Source of the DNA: G025836975 sp049646585
GTDB lineage: Bacteria > Pseudomonadota > Gammaproteobacteria > Burkholderiales > Burkholderiaceae_B
Length of the DNA stretch: 13,077 nt
Assembly: GCA_049646585.1 (NCBI GenBank)
Contig: JBARWC010000060.1
Coordinates: 1-13,077, forward strand
Reading direction: 5' to 3'
A program made the position numbers and the translations under genes. The notes beneath the pieces were generated by a model, which worked only from the letters and a program-made list of their open reading frames with translations, searched no databases and had not been told where the DNA came from. This document shows, piece after piece, positions 12,731 to 13,077 of the stretch (position 1 is the stretch's first letter; the number at the start of each line of letters is the position of its first letter).

Positions 12731-13077
12731 TCAAGCCCCGTCGCGGCCATCCTGCGACGCCCGGTGCAGCAGGTCGGCCGTCTTGCGTCCGCTGCGCACG
12801 GCGCCTTCCAGCACGGCGGGGTAGCCCGTATCGGTCCAGTCCCCGGCCGTCCACACGCGCCGCCATGGCGTCTTGTTGCGTGGCCGGGCAAGGCCGGGCA
12901 CGGCGGCAAAAGTTGCGCGTTTTTCCACGATAAGGCTGTGGCCCGTCACGGCGGGCATGGGGCCGAACCGTTGGGTCTGCTCCTGTATCTGTTGGATGGC
13001 CGCTTCCACCACACGTTCGCGCGGCTGCGCCGCCAGGGCGCCGGCGTCGCTGACCACGATGTGCAACAGCGTGGCGT
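12731..13077 (-). CDS. hpnE: HpnE-type hydroxysqualene dehydroxylase, C-terminal part (runs off the window)
   Basis: Only about the last 115 codons are present; the frame stays open to the window edge and the start lies to the right. The fragment reads LHIVVSDAG, a helical stretch, then VEKRATFAAVPGLARPRNKTP and AGDWTDTGYPAVLEGAVRSG before a short polar tail. The EKRATF..PGL.RP segment and the FAD-contacting GDWTDTGxPA..EGAVRSG motif are characteristic of squalene-associated FAD enzymes (HpnE), which reduce hydroxysqualene to squalene after HpnC and HpnD. This suggests hopanoid or other squalene-derived lipid synthesis. Other amine oxidase/phytoene desaturase relatives share the FAD motif, so the exact member is probable rather than certain. 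Confidence 0.82.
   Translation of the reverse strand, partial: ATLLHIVVSDAGALAAQPRERVVEAAIQQIQEQTQRFGPMPAVTGHSLIVEKRATFAAVPGLARPRNKTPWRRVWTAGDWTDTGYPAVLEGAVRSGRKTADLLHRASQDGRDGA

Overview
The window looks like a chromosomal segment of a GC-rich betaproteobacterium, most probably Burkholderiales/Alcaligenaceae (Bordetella, Pusillimonas, Achromobacter and relatives). The reasons are the rpsF-priB-rpsR-rplI-dnaB order, an AlaC-type aminotransferase in front of hom-thrC, and a CrcB protein that aligns without gaps, at every pore residue I can recall, with the structurally studied Bordetella pertussis Fluc channel. The genus assignment is inference from remembered sequences. No transposase, integrase, phage gene, CRISPR array, tRNA or rRNA is visible.

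Positions 1-874 hold no convincing gene but are full of repeat structure. There is a terminator-like hairpin (42-66), two imperfect tandem copies of a ~134-bp unit (62-330), a 16-bp perfect GC hairpin (337-376), a 163-bp element closed by a 26-bp near-perfect inverted repeat with nested stems (467-629), and a decaying array of 19-bp tandem units (627-777). A good extended -10 promoter (875-904) follows, then a leader that folds into a long bulged stem (938-986) just before the S6 ribosome binding site.

Positions 1003-4066 (+) carry the translation/replication cluster rpsF, priB, rpsR, rplI, then a near-ideal intrinsic terminator (2618-2651), and dnaB starting from a TTG codon 35 bases after it. 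S6 and S18 bind each other on the small subunit platform, L9 is a 50S stalk protein, PriB acts in replication restart, and DnaB is the replicative helicase.

Positions 4100-7747 (-) are a four-gene leftward run: a Mth938-domain protein (GTG start), a Bcp/PrxQ peroxiredoxin overlapping it by ATGA, a PIN-PhoH fusion ATPase, and a PdxA-family dehydrogenase 11 bases after it. dnaB and pdxA converge over 33 bases.

Positions 7939-11863 (+) are alaC, hom and thrC, joined by two ATGA stop/start overlaps and so almost certainly one operon: alanine transaminase, homoserine dehydrogenase (ACT-regulated) and threonine synthase. thrB (homoserine kinase) is not in the window.

Positions 11904-12666 (+) are a promoter, a 99-residue protein I do not recognise, and the fluoride channel gene crcB 10 bases downstream. 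The right edge cuts a leftward gene encoding the C-terminal end of an HpnE-type FAD enzyme of squalene/hopanoid synthesis (12731-13077). The genes themselves are mostly ordinary housekeeping. The least explained DNA is the repeat-rich non-coding stretch upstream of rpsF.
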